DNA of 64,000 nucleotides from UBA2336 sp964404445 (GCA_964404445.1 CAYOJW010000006.1:62001-126000); one strand, 5' to 3'. Counted from the first letter of the stretch, positions 1 to 8,265 are shown. Notes: a model not told the origin generated them from the letters alone. A program made the numbers and translations.

Positions 1-394
1 GTGTTCCGCTAAAAGTAGTGTTACCTGTTGTATTAAGCGTTACAGAGGCAGCGCCCCCTGAATTTACGATGATTCCTCCTGCGAATGTGTTCGTACCTGT
101 GGTGATTAATGTGTTGCCTGTCAGATCAATCGTTCCTGTGTAACCAGCGTTAATGTTTATACCGGCCACAGAAGGAGCGGCAACATCCATAACACAGTTC
201 CCCAACCTGTTGGCGTTAAAAGAAACAGTAGTGGAGGCATCTGGTACAGAGGCTCCTCCTGCGCCCCCCGAAGTAACCGCCCAGTTAGCGGGGTCGCTCC
301 AGTTACCCGTGGAGGTAGCTACCCAATGCCGGTTTTGGGCGAACCCGGAAATCGTTAAAAATACTAAAATCGAGAGAATAAAGCCTTTTTTCAT
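1..394 (-). CDS. secreted surface protein, N-terminal part (truncated by window edge)
   Basis: An open frame runs from an ATG at 394 down to base 1 with no stop, so only the first 131 codons are present. It opens with a clear signal peptide (MKK, a hydrophobic stretch, then GFAQ as cleavage site). The mature part is rich in Gly, Thr, Asn and Ser and contains NWSDPANW, the kind of sequence found at the start of large Bacteroidota surface proteins with beta-helix or autotransporter-like repeats. It resembles in style the protein at 56593, which carries a type IX sorting domain, so export by the type IX system is a reasonable inference, but the C-terminus that would show this lies outside the window. 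Confidence 0.75.
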   Translation of the reverse strand, partial: MKKGFILSILVFLTISGFAQNRHWVATSTGNWSDPANWAVTSGGAGGASVPDASTTVSFNANRLGNCVMDVAAPSVAGININAGYTGTIDLTGNTLITTGTNTFAGGIIVNSGGAASVTLNTTGNTTFSGT

Positions 395-606
395 ATATGT
401 ACAATTCGACCCCTAAATATTGCTCTTTGCATTGGATTAATTGACTGGGTGGTTTAAGTTTTTATCCATTTTTTTCAATTAAGTAACTGACAAACAGAGC
501 TTTTATTTTTTATAGGGTTCGGTTAGCCGTATGTAATATTTTACATAAACTTGATGTATCACCACTAACTAAGTATGTACATTTCGTTTTTAAGGGCTGG
601 GAAATC

Positions 607-1470
607 ATGCAAAAGAAAAAAGACAAAACACCGCGCTTGTTAAAGTTTATCCGGTGGGCGTACCCCAAAGTGGAAGTTATTGCGCCACCGTTGGCTTATC
701 GCTTTTTTATCAGATTGTTTTTTACACCATTAAAATACCGGGCTACCGAAAAAGAACGCAAGGCCGAAACTTTCGGGGTTAAATTTTCTATAACAAGCGA
801 AGGGAAGAAAATCCAATGTTGCCGTTGGGGGAGTAGTGACAAAACAATAATAGTGGTACATGGTTGGGCAGGAAGAGCCACACAATTCAGGCGGTTTGTG
901 AAACCGTTTTTGGCAGCAGGCTATCAGGTAATTGGTTTTGACGGCCCGGCTCACGGTCAGTCTGAGGGGCGAAGTACCGACCTTGACGGATTTAAGGCAG
1001 TGATTGAAAAATTAGTGGCCGCATACCCAACTTCGGCTATTGTTGCACATTCGTTTGGCGGGGTAGCCTCGTTATACGCGCTTGCAGGCGGGCTGCCTGT
1101 AAAAACACTTGTTAATATAGCCAGCCCAACCATGGGCGAAGAAATTATCGATACATACAGGCACGCCATTGGCGCATCGGCAAAAGCAGGTGAGGCATTT
1201 AAAAAATATGTGCTTAAAAAATCAGGGAAAACCTTTGACGAGTTTTCTGCCCTGTCACTCATCAAACACGTACCGCCCGATCTTAATTTGCTATTGGTAC
1301 ACGATGAAAACGACCGCGAGGTTGACATCAAACAGCCTAAGGCATTACACAAACAATTCCCACAAGCCAGCCTGTACGTTACCGAAGGGCTGGGGCATAC
1401 CCGTATTTTGAAAGATAACCGGGTAATCGGCCACATTGTAACATTTGTAGCCGCGCATACGTCAGGTTAA
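607..1470 (+). CDS. alpha/beta hydrolase
   Basis: A 287-residue alpha/beta-hydrolase fold protein. Visible family landmarks are the oxyanion-hole segment VVHGW (about residues 83-87), the strand-turn FDGPAHG (111-117), the nucleophile elbow AHSFGG with Ser149, a candidate acid in HDENDRE (about 233-236) and the catalytic His264 in GLGHTR. Residues 10-45 are basic and hydrophobic without a clear cleavage site, so membrane association is possible. Substrate cannot be told from sequence. It stands alone between a divergent surface-protein gene and an ABC ATPase gene, with 212 bases of AT-rich upstream DNA. Confidence 0.85.
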   Translation: MQKKKDKTPRLLKFIRWAYPKVEVIAPPLAYRFFIRLFFTPLKYRATEKERKAETFGVKFSITSEGKKIQCCRWGSSDKTIIVVHGWAGRATQFRRFVKPFLAAGYQVIGFDGPAHGQSEGRSTDLDGFKAVIEKLVAAYPTSAIVAHSFGGVASLYALAGGLPVKTLVNIASPTMGEEIIDTYRHAIGASAKAGEAFKKYVLKKSGKTFDEFSALSLIKHVPPDLNLLLVHDENDREVDIKQPKALHKQFPQASLYVTEGLGHTRILKDNRVIGHIVTFVAAHTSG

Positions 1471-1654
1471 ACGCAGGCATCCGACAGTAATTTTCGGGTA
1501 AATCTGTAATTTGAGCCGACATTGCCACACTAATTCATAACATTTACGTTGATTTTGCAACTAAAATTGAAAACGGCAGTATAGTGTAACATCAAACTTT
1601 TGGGCACAAAGCCACATCGTTAATAGAAACCCGGGTTTTTAATACAATCAGCAC

Positions 1655-2371
1655 ATGAACATCATCGAAACACACAATATTTCAAGGCGCTACATTATGG
1701 GTTCGCAAGAGGTTAACGCCTTGCAGTCGGTATCGATTACCATAAAAAAAGGCGAGTACGTGGCGTTTATGGGGCCATCGGGTTCGGGTAAATCAACGCT
1801 AATGAATATTGTGGGATGTTTAGACACCCCAAGCGGGGGCACGTACATGCTCAACAACCAATTGGTGAGTGAAATGACCGAGAACGAATTGGCCGAAGTG
1901 CGTAATAAAGAAATCGGTTTCGTATTTCAAACGTTTAACCTGTTACCCCGTGCCTCAGCGTTAGAGAACGTGGCGCTTCCGCTGATTTATGCCGGCTACG
2001 GAAAAACCGAGCGCGAAGAAATGGCGATGAAAGCATTAGAAAGTGTTGACCTCGGTGACCGGTATCACCACAAACCCAACGAACTTTCGGGCGGACAGCG
2101 CCAGCGTGTGGCCATTGCGCGTGCGTTGGTCAATAACCCTTCCATTATTTTGGCCGATGAACCAACGGGTAACCTCGATACCAAAACCTCGTACGACATC
2201 ATGAACCTGTTTCAGGAGCTTCACGATAAAGGCAACACCATTATTATGGTAACGCACGAAGACGACATCGCACACTATGCGCACCGCATCGTTCGCTTAC
2301 GCGATGGTTTGGTAGAGTGGGATAAAGTGAACGAAAACGTTACCCGTGGACAGGCCGTTGCCGCTCATTAA
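1655..2371 (+). CDS. ABC transporter ATP-binding protein, MacB/LolD type
   Basis: A complete 238-residue ATPase of the MacB/LolD/FtsE group. Walker A is GPSGSGKS at 40-47, the Q-loop lies in FVFQTFNLLP (about 89-98), the signature LSGGQRQR is at 144-151, Walker B IILADEP is at 164-170 and the switch histidine is His201 in VTHED. The family works with membrane permeases that extract lipoproteins or export peptides and macrolides, but no permease gene lies next to it, so it is an orphan subunit and its substrate is unknown. A short palindrome (AAACCCGGGTTT) lies about 20 bases before the ATG. Confidence 0.9.
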   Translation: MNIIETHNISRRYIMGSQEVNALQSVSITIKKGEYVAFMGPSGSGKSTLMNIVGCLDTPSGGTYMLNNQLVSEMTENELAEVRNKEIGFVFQTFNLLPRASALENVALPLIYAGYGKTEREEMAMKALESVDLGDRYHHKPNELSGGQRQRVAIARALVNNPSIILADEPTGNLDTKTSYDIMNLFQELHDKGNTIIMVTHEDDIAHYAHRIVRLRDGLVEWDKVNENVTRGQAVAAH

Positions 2372-2703
2372 TTGTTGTGCATTTATGGTTTTACCGGCTT
2401 AACTTTAAGCCATGAAATCGCCATTGAAATGTTTTACACGCAATGTGATAGTTCGGGCGATTACATCTGTTCCATTAAAATAAAATAATGTAAGTATCCG
2501 CTTTTAGTCTTAAACCACATAGATACATAGTTTTTAAGCAATACATAGACAAAATAAATTTTGTACATAGCGAGTGTTATGTGCAAAGCGAAGCTTCTAT
2601 GAATATCTTGATTAAGAACAGCCCCTATGTATCTATGTGTTAAAAAAAATGGTTGTATTATCTTTTAGGACATGAAACGAATACTCAGAAAAAATTTTAA
2701 CAG
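2372..2703. other. 332-base intergenic region
   Basis: No gene is visible between the ABC ATPase and the adenosyltransferase. It contains a 7-bp perfect hairpin at 2396-2411 without a following T-tract, and the inverted-repeat element described at 2516-2639. I looked for the conserved blocks of a cobalamin riboswitch, since the next gene acts on cobalamin, and did not see them. Confidence 0.6.
2516..2639. repeat. dispersed element with 15-bp perfect inverted ends
   Basis: The left end CACATAGATACATAG (2516-2530) is the exact reverse complement of the right end at 2625-2639. Both ends are preceded or followed by TTAA-rich flanks, and a smaller palindrome ACAAAATAAATTTTGT sits inside. The nested design and the 'TTAAcCACAnAG' ends are like those of the element at 49218-49311, although the sequences differ. 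It carries no coding capacity. Confidence 0.8.
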
Positions 2704-3252
2704 ATGAAAATTTACACCAAAACCGGGGATAAAGGAACTACCGCACTGTTTGGCGGTAAGCGCGTATCGAAAGCTGACCTGCGCATTGAAACGTATGGTA
2801 CCGTTGATGAATTGAATGCTTACATCGGTTTAGTACGCGACCAACCGGTAAATCAAATCCGTAAAAATATATTAGTAGAAATTCAAGACAGGCTTTTTAC
2901 CATTGGCTCTATACTGGCAACCGAACCGGGCAACACCAAAGTAAAAGTGCCTTCGCTTGCCGTTGAAGATATTACGTTACTCGAAAAAGAAATTGATGTG
3001 ATGGACGCGGTACTTCCGCCCATGAAATCGTTCGTGCTTCCGGGCGGGCATCAATCGGTTTCGTTTTGTCATATAGCCCGTACGGTATGCCGCAGGGCCG
3101 AACGCCTTGTGATTGCGCTAAACGCTCAGGAAGAAGTTGGTCCACTGGTTATTCAATACCTCAACCGCCTTTCTGATTACCTTTTTATGCTTTCCCGTAA
3201 AATGACTGCCGAACTAAACGCAGAAGAAACCCCCTGGAAACCAAGAATGTAG
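2704..3252 (+). CDS. ATP:cob(I)alamin adenosyltransferase, PduO type
   Basis: A 182-residue protein of the PduO/MMAB family, which transfers the adenosyl group from ATP to cob(I)alamin to make coenzyme B12. The N-terminal ATP-binding signature YTKTGDKGTTALFGG (4-18) is intact, followed by the TYGTVDELNAYIG segment (31-43) and the C-terminal FCHIARTVCRRAERL and YLNRLSDYLF helices that form the active site of the trimer. Length is normal for the family. Such enzymes usually serve methylmalonyl-CoA mutase; that gene is not in this window. Confidence 0.93.
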   Translation: MKIYTKTGDKGTTALFGGKRVSKADLRIETYGTVDELNAYIGLVRDQPVNQIRKNILVEIQDRLFTIGSILATEPGNTKVKVPSLAVEDITLLEKEIDVMDAVLPPMKSFVLPGGHQSVSFCHIARTVCRRAERLVIALNAQEEVGPLVIQYLNRLSDYLFMLSRKMTAELNAEETPWKPRM

Positions 3253-3333
3253 GGGATAATCCGCAAAACACCTAACAATCGTTAGTCATTTGTCGAAATC
3301 ATCTTATCTTGCTGCCCTTAAACTTCTTCATTT

Positions 3334-4401
3334 ATGGTAGCAACAGAAAGCATCAGCATTGAAAAGGTAAAGCAGTCGCGCATCAGCCAGGTTGATTTCG
3401 ATAATCTGCCGTTTGGTAAAATTTACACCGATCACATGTTCTTGGCCGATTACCGCGAAGGCGAGTGGAAGAACCTGCGCATTGTACCGTACGGTAACAT
3501 CAGCGTAAGCCCGGCCACACCGGCTATTCATTATGGCCAGTCGGTATTTGAAGGAATGAAAGCCATGAAATCGGCCGATGGCGAAGTGCTGGTTTTTCGC
3601 GCTGTTGACAACTGGATGCGGCTCAATACTTCGGCCGAACGGATTTGTATGCCGGCTGTTCCCGAAGAAATTTTTATGGAAGGATTAAACACACTGCTTG
3701 CGCTGGATCAGGGCTGGGTTCCCAAAGCAAAAGGCTCATCGTTGTATATCCGTCCGTTTTTGTTTTCGGCCGATGAATACATTGGCATACGCCCGTCCGA
3801 TAATTTTACGTTTATGATCATCCTCTCACCGGTAGGGCCATACTATGCTACACCGGTAAAAGTTAAAATTGAAACACACTATACCCGCGCCACACAAGGC
3901 GGTACAGGGTATGCCAAGGCAGGCGGTAATTATGGCGGGGCGCTTTACCCGGCCAAGCTGGCGCAAGACCAGGGTTATCACCAGTTATTATGGACTGATG
4001 GTAAAACACACCAGTACATTGAAGAGTCGGGCACGATGAACGTAATGTTTATCATAAACGATGTGTTGGTAACACCGGCATTAAGCGATTCAATTTTAGC
4101 AGGCATTACCCGCGACAGCGTGTTGCAACTTGCCCGGCATTGGGGCATACAGGTTGAAGAGCGAAAAGTTTCCGTTACGGAACTGATCGAAGCCGCACAA
4201 TCCGGAAAGTTGACCGAAGCCTTTGGTGTAGGCACGGCAGCTACCATTGCACACATTGAATTGATCGGACATGAAGGGAAAGATTATTACCTTCCGCCCG
4301 TAGCGGAACGCAGGTTTGCCAACCGCGTGTACGAAGAGCTTGAGGGCATTAAACGGGGCACAAGCCCCGACCGGTTTCAATGGATTACAAAAGTATCATA
4401 A
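3334..4401 (+). CDS. ilvE: branched-chain amino acid aminotransferase
   Basis: A 355-residue fold-type IV PLP aminotransferase that interconverts Leu, Ile and Val with their 2-oxo acids. The PLP lysine is Lys208 in GALYPAKLAQ, preceded by the glycine-rich GTGYAKAGGNYGG. The glutamate in YIEESGTMNVMF (about 229-230) contacts the cofactor, and GITRDSV occurs later as expected. Length and the GTGYAK motif fit the longer class II form shared with eukaryotes. Its 3' end overlaps the next gene by 22 bases, so the two are probably cotranscribed. No leader peptide or T-box-like structure was seen upstream. Confidence 0.93.
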   Translation: MVATESISIEKVKQSRISQVDFDNLPFGKIYTDHMFLADYREGEWKNLRIVPYGNISVSPATPAIHYGQSVFEGMKAMKSADGEVLVFRAVDNWMRLNTSAERICMPAVPEEIFMEGLNTLLALDQGWVPKAKGSSLYIRPFLFSADEYIGIRPSDNFTFMIILSPVGPYYATPVKVKIETHYTRATQGGTGYAKAGGNYGGALYPAKLAQDQGYHQLLWTDGKTHQYIEESGTMNVMFIINDVLVTPALSDSILAGITRDSVLQLARHWGIQVEERKVSVTELIEAAQSGKLTEAFGVGTAATIAHIELIGHEGKDYYLPPVAERRFANRVYEELEGIKRGTSPDRFQWITKVS

Positions 4402-4925
4402 CCGTTTTGGTGCTGATGTGTGCGGGTTGCACCGCTACCGGCCAGCAACGGCAATTGGTTATTCTTAAAAATGAAAATGTACTGGCACGTTACCAACCCG
4501 GTGACGTGCTTCATTTTTTCAGGGAGGGCGATAAGGAAGTACAGATACAGCGTATCCTTGATTTAAACGATACATTAATCATGATGAACTTCGATACGGT
4601 AGCGTGTTACCGGATCAAAAAGTTAGACATCCGTAAAAAGAAAGGCAGCACCTTTAGCCAGCGGTTGGGTGCGCACATGATAGCAGCCGGTGTGATGTTG
4701 CCTCTGGCAGAGCTGATCAACACAGGGCTTGTGCAGCAACGGGGTGCATCGATCAGCCCGGGCGTGGGCATCGCTTCGGGCGTATTGGCTGGAACAGGCA
4801 CAGTGCTTTTACTCATAAAGAAGCCGTACTTTAAACCCGGCCGTAAAAAACGTGTGTTTATTGTCGATAAACGATCACCTTTTTATAAAGCACAACCAGG
4901 GTACAGTTCACCGTACATACCGTAG
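4380..4925 (+). CDS. hypothetical membrane-anchored or lipoprotein-like protein
   Basis: A 181-residue protein not recognised. It starts inside ilvE (22-base overlap). The N-terminus is hydrophobic and ends in LMCAGC, which resembles a lipobox but with Cys at the -3 position, so lipidation is uncertain. The central part has short beta-strand-like repeats ending in DTVACYRIKKLDIRKKKGS. Two Gly/Ala-rich hydrophobic segments follow (about 95-110 and 125-145), the second looking like a membrane span, and the C-terminus is basic and then proline/tyrosine-rich. Its stop codon is fused to a palindromic repeat. Confidence 0.75.
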   Translation: MDYKSIITVLVLMCAGCTATGQQRQLVILKNENVLARYQPGDVLHFFREGDKEVQIQRILDLNDTLIMMNFDTVACYRIKKLDIRKKKGSTFSQRLGAHMIAAGVMLPLAELINTGLVQQRGASISPGVGIASGVLAGTGTVLLLIKKPYFKPGRKKRVFIVDKRSPFYKAQPGYSSPYIP

Positions 4926-4952
4926 GCGTCAGACATTAGGTGTACGACACCT
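4924..4952. repeat. GTGT-ACAC palindrome fused to a stop codon
   Basis: Starting in the TAG stop of the upstream gene, the sequence AGGCGTCAGACATT runs into the palindrome AGGTGTACGACACCT (4938-4952). The AGGYGTCAGACA start is shared with 11841-11855, and the arms are related to those at 60188-60222. It could act as a hairpin at the transcript end. Confidence 0.7.
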
Positions 4953-4970
4953 CTAAAAATTATTTATCAT

Positions 4971-4978
4971 TACCTTTG
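4971..4978 (+). promoter_or_regulatory. -7 promoter box TACCTTTG
   Basis: A perfect match to the Bacteroidota -7 consensus TAnnTTTG, 42 bases before the ATG at 5020. No good TTG -33 box stands at the usual distance, so the promoter call rests on the -7 box and its position. Confidence 0.5.
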
Positions 4979-5019
4979 CCCACGTTCCGTGTTGCATAAC
5001 GAACGGTTCTCTTTATTGT

Positions 5020-6183
5020 ATGAGCATTTTCACTACCCCAAACAAAATCATCATTACCTGTAACAAACGCCTAACGCCCTGGCTTAAGCTGGAGGTAGAA
5101 GAGTTAGGGTTTGACGTAGTGGATACGTTTGCTACAGGAATAGAACTTCGCGGAACGGTGGAGGATTGCATAAGACTAAACCTGAATTTACGTTGTGCCA
5201 GTCAGGTGTTGTATTCATTGTATGCTTTTCGGTGTAACAGTCCGGAGCAGTTGTACGACAAACTGCTAACCTATCCGTGGGAGAAGATTATTGATGTTAA
5301 CGAATATTTCTCGGTTACAAGCCATGTCGATCACCCCAGCGTAAACAACACCATGTTTACCAATGTGAAAGTGAAAGATGCCATTGCCGATCGCATCCGC
5401 AGAGAAACAGCCAAGCGCCCGGATTCCGGTTCGGCTATGGATGGAGTCGTGATCAATTTATACTGGTGGGAGTTAGAGGCCGAAGTGTTTCTCGACACAT
5501 CGGGCGAAACGTTATCGAAACACGGTTACCGGAAAGTGCCGGGCAAAGCGCCTATGCTCGAAGCGTTGGCATCGGCAACCATACTCGCTTCGAAGTGGGA
5601 CAGGCAATCGCCTTTTGTAAACCCCATGTGCGGATCGGGTACCGTAGCCATTGAAGCCGTGCTGATGGCAACCAACCGCAGACCGGGCTTGTTGCGAAAA
5701 AATTATTCGTTCATGCACGTTATCGGTTACGATGAACAGGTGTATCAGGAGCAAATGGAATTGTTGAATCGAAAAGTAAAAGAAGTTCCGGGTCTTAAAG
5801 TGATAGCCACCGACATTAGCGATGATGCAATCAATGTTTCGAAAATTAATGCAGGTATAGCGGGCATTGAACAATACATCGATTTTGAAGTATGTGATTT
5901 TGAGCAAACCGTTGTTCCCGAAGGAAGTGGTGTGGTGTATTTTAATCCAGAATATGGCGAACGCCTCGGTGAACTTTCAAAGCTTGAAGGCACGTACAAA
6001 CGCATTGGCGATTTTATGAAACAAAAATGTCAGGGTTACACGGGTTATATTTTTACCGGTAATCTTGATCTGGCAAAAAAGATTGGCTTACGTGCCAGCC
6101 GCAGGTATGAGTTTTACACGGCCAAAATCGATTGCCGGTTATTGGAATACGAGTTGTATGCGGGGAAGAAGGTTGAGGGTTGA
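5020..6183 (+). CDS. THUMP-domain class I SAM-dependent RNA methyltransferase
   Basis: A 387-residue protein of the RlmL N-terminal/TrmN-like group, which methylates guanine N2 in rRNA or tRNA. Residues about 50-160 form the ferredoxin-like plus THUMP RNA-binding region (ends with INLYWWELEAEVFLDTSGE). Motif I is NPMCGSGT at 201-208, the adenosine-binding acidic motif is in IATDISDDA (about 262-270), and the catalytic motif IV reads NPEYGER at 309-315. The usual third residue of that motif is Pro (NPPY); here it is Glu. Rossmann-fold order and length fit the family. Target base is not predictable. Confidence 0.88.
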   Translation: MSIFTTPNKIIITCNKRLTPWLKLEVEELGFDVVDTFATGIELRGTVEDCIRLNLNLRCASQVLYSLYAFRCNSPEQLYDKLLTYPWEKIIDVNEYFSVTSHVDHPSVNNTMFTNVKVKDAIADRIRRETAKRPDSGSAMDGVVINLYWWELEAEVFLDTSGETLSKHGYRKVPGKAPMLEALASATILASKWDRQSPFVNPMCGSGTVAIEAVLMATNRRPGLLRKNYSFMHVIGYDEQVYQEQMELLNRKVKEVPGLKVIATDISDDAINVSKINAGIAGIEQYIDFEVCDFEQTVVPEGSGVVYFNPEYGERLGELSKLEGTYKRIGDFMKQKCQGYTGYIFTGNLDLAKKIGLRASRRYEFYTAKIDCRLLEYELYAGKKVEG

Positions 6184-6184
6184 T

Positions 6185-6568
6185 TCAGCTCTTTCTTACG
6201 TTGTGGGTTTTAACTTTTCCGTTTTCAAAAGTCAAGCTTAACGTCCCGGTGTCAATTCCACTTCTTGCCATTCCTAAGTCATAAGTCCATTCAATTTCCG
6301 ATTTAGATTCTGGGTGTCCCAAAAGTTTAATTATTTGTTCTTCGGTCATTCCGTCTAATTCATGCTCTTGGTCTAAATCATGAACCATGTCCCAACGCAG
6401 CGTCATTTCATCTTCTGTCATTGTCCAGTTTTTCCATTTGTCTGAATCAAAGTCTATCCGACTGAAATAGTTGTCAATGTTTGAGCTAACTACTGCAAAA
6501 AGGATGAACAGGAAATAGAGTCCCGCTCCAATCCCCAATGTCAGTCCGATGATTTTTAGTTGTCTCAC
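6185..6568 (-). CDS. hypothetical membrane-anchored protein with BamE/SmpA-like segment
   Basis: A 127-residue protein with one N-terminal transmembrane segment (about 6-28) and a charged extracytoplasmic region. The stretch LDGMTEEQIIKLLGHPES followed by EWTYDLG recalls the 'GMTxEEVxxLLGxP ... W.Y' core of BamE/SmpA-like domains, which are small beta-alpha folds. This is a resemblance, not a firm assignment. It lies 8 bases downstream of the 297-residue gene and is probably cotranscribed with it. The pair is AT-richer than the surrounding genes. Confidence 0.65.
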   Translation of the reverse strand: MRQLKIIGLTLGIGAGLYFLFILFAVVSSNIDNYFSRIDFDSDKWKNWTMTEDEMTLRWDMVHDLDQEHELDGMTEEQIIKLLGHPESKSEIEWTYDLGMARSGIDTGTLSLTFENGKVKTHNVRKS

Positions 6569-6576
6569 TTAGTGGC

Positions 6577-7470
6577 CTATGGTCGAACGTTTACAAATTT
6601 GTCAAAACTTACTCCGACACCAAAATCCTTAACTGGTCTGACCGTCAGTTTATTAAAATCCTTTGAAATCAAGTCCGCGTTTTTCTGTCTCAATACTTTT
6701 AGATTGGGTATTTCATTATCAAACTGCTCAAAATATTCACCAAACTTGTCCATGATTGTTTGGTAAGATACCAATCCGCTTTCTTCTTTTGTTTTAAAAA
6801 GCGTCTTTATCGTCTTCTTGATTATCACGTAGTCCACAGGCGGCAATACAATGGGGATATGTTCGGGCCAAACACAGCCAGTATAAAGTTTTCCGTCCTC
6901 ATTACTTTTTATCATAAAATATCCAGCAACAAATATATCCTCTGTTAATTTATTTTGGAGGTCGTTCCTGTTTAGCAAAAACCGCCACATGTAATTTGAT
7001 TTGTCCAAAGGATAATATTCAATGTGTAGTTCATTGAACTGTCCAATAGTAACTTTGTCATTGTGCTGAATCCACTGTTCTTTTAAATAGCCTATATTAA
7101 ATTTCCTTGGGTAGTTTGGGTTTTCTTCGTCCTGTGGATTAAGTACCCATAGATCATTGTCCTCAATTATCTTTTCTATGATTGGAAAAATCTCAAGTCC
7201 AAAGAATTGAGGCCTGAAGAAATTAATCCCAAACGTAAAATTGAGATTAATAAAATCGCCAAATGTATCAAATAATTGAATGTCTTCAGCTTCTGTGTTG
7301 GGTTCATTCCAATCAATCCAGAAATAAACAGCGGTCTGAGGATTCTCGTAACTCCATTGTCTTGAGTTCTCGCTGTTGTTAAACTTGAGATTTTTTGTCA
7401 AGTAATCAGCGAAAGACTCCTCTGTCAAACTGCTGTTTTTCTTTTTATAAAAATATAAATCGTAGCTCAT
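6577..7470 (-). CDS. hypothetical protein, unrecognised
   Basis: A 297-residue soluble protein with no signal peptide and no motif I recognise. It begins MSYDLYFYKKK, is rich in Phe, Tyr, Trp and Asn, and is acidic in its N-terminal half. The composition and the gene pair with a small membrane protein recall immunity-type or accessory proteins of Bacteroidota, but nothing in the sequence proves it. Base composition is AT-richer than the neighbouring housekeeping genes. The ATG at 7470 lies about 20 bases from the left copy of the 69-bp direct repeat. Confidence 0.7.
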   Translation of the reverse strand: MSYDLYFYKKKNSSLTEESFADYLTKNLKFNNSENSRQWSYENPQTAVYFWIDWNEPNTEAEDIQLFDTFGDFINLNFTFGINFFRPQFFGLEIFPIIEKIIEDNDLWVLNPQDEENPNYPRKFNIGYLKEQWIQHNDKVTIGQFNELHIEYYPLDKSNYMWRFLLNRNDLQNKLTEDIFVAGYFMIKSNEDGKLYTGCVWPEHIPIVLPPVDYVIIKKTIKTLFKTKEESGLVSYQTIMDKFGEYFEQFDNEIPNLKVLRQKNADLISKDFNKLTVRPVKDFGVGVSFDKFVNVRP

Positions 7471-7488
7471 CTCTTCTGGCTATTGCTG

Positions 7489-7557
7489 GCAATGTCTGTC
7501 TGCGCACCTCCAAAAATACAACCACTACACTAACCCTCAAACTTTCTCTGGTTCGTG
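7489..7557. repeat. 69-bp direct repeat, left copy
   Basis: Bases 7496-7546 are identical over 51 nt to 8273-8323, and the similarity extends with scattered mismatches to 7489-7557 and 8266-8334. The copy ends two bases before the stop codon of the PIN gene. Unlike the right copy it has no TATATTTG box after it. Confidence 0.9.
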
Positions 7558-7559
7558 TT

Positions 7560-8009
7560 TTACCATGTCTTTTTCTTTATCCACAACTTCAGGATTTCGT
7601 TTGTTGTGAGAATGTTTTTGAATCCTTTGTTTTTTAATCCAGCGTATAGATGTTTGTCGCCTGTCCAAAGTTTTCCTTTTAACTGTTTTGTCAAGGCAAC
7701 AAAATCAATATCATCTACATCTATTCCGTTAACGAGTTTTTCGGCTTCTTCCCAAATTTTGTGGGGAATCAATTCTTCATTAATGAATGAAATCTTTGTT
7801 AATACAGTATTGTATGATTTTTCAAGTTCCTCGTCTGTCAGTTTTGAAATTTTCAGAAGTTTAGACCAATGTTTTCTGATTTCTGTTCGCATGTGTTGAG
7901 CGCTATAAAAATCAAAAATGCCATCTGAATGAAAAACAATTTGCCCCAAAGCTGATTCTGTATTCAATAATGTGCTGAATACAATGTTGGAATCAATTAT
8001 AACTTTCAT
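7560..8009 (-). CDS. PIN-domain ribonuclease, toxin of a toxin-antitoxin pair
   Basis: A 149-residue PIN-domain protein. The four acidic residues expected to bind metal are visible: Asp6 in IIDSNIVFS, Glu43 in RTEI, Asp100 in DVDDIDFVALT and Asp118 in LWTGDKHLY. The D-x-x-FVAL then LWTGDK pattern is typical of PIN toxins that cleave RNA. The gene overlaps the upstream antitoxin gene by 4 bases (ATGA), the usual translational coupling of such operons. The RNA target cannot be inferred. The pair sits exactly between two copies of a 69-bp repeat. Confidence 0.9.
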   Translation of the reverse strand: MKVIIDSNIVFSTLLNTESALGQIVFHSDGIFDFYSAQHMRTEIRKHWSKLLKISKLTDEELEKSYNTVLTKISFINEELIPHKIWEEAEKLVNGIDVDDIDFVALTKQLKGKLWTGDKHLYAGLKNKGFKNILTTNEILKLWIKKKTW

Positions 8010-8209
8010 TTGATAAACCGGCTTTTATTCTTTTTCCACCAGCCCTTTTTAATGCTTTTAACAAATTTGTCAACGTCTTCTTGTTTGGCTTGTGATTTCG
8101 CTGTTGCTTCCTTATAAATCAGGTAGTTTATTATATTCTGAAGCCCTTCCGTATCAACGTAAGAGGGAAGCCTCACAATCACTTCATCCTTAGTCCGCTC
8201 AATTACCAT
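8006..8209 (-). CDS. antitoxin of the PIN pair
   Basis: A 67-residue protein placed directly upstream of, and overlapping by 4 bases, the PIN toxin gene. It begins with a beta-strand-like segment (VIERTKDEVIVRLPSY), continues with a helical middle (GLQNIINYLIYKEATAKSQ) and ends in a very basic tail (KKGWWKKNKSRFIK). This size and layout suit an antitoxin that wraps its C-terminal tail over the PIN active site. The identification rests mainly on gene context. Confidence 0.8.
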   Translation of the reverse strand: MVIERTKDEVIVRLPSYVDTEGLQNIINYLIYKEATAKSQAKQEDVDKFVKSIKKGWWKKNKSRFIK

Positions 8210-8265
8210 ATCTCAAAATTTAATCCCTTAAAATCGTTTTTATTTTTGTGAATTGCAAAGTGTCT

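Noticed and set aside
957..1436. 159-codon open frame on the minus strand
   Set aside because: Antisense to the alpha/beta hydrolase, which has a full catalytic triad.
2396..2411. Perfect 7-bp hairpin after the ABC ATPase gene as intrinsic terminator
   Set aside because: No T-tract follows; kept only as a remark.
2372..2703. Possible cobalamin riboswitch before the adenosyltransferase gene
   Set aside because: No B12-box or matching paired regions seen; the space is occupied by an inverted-repeat element.
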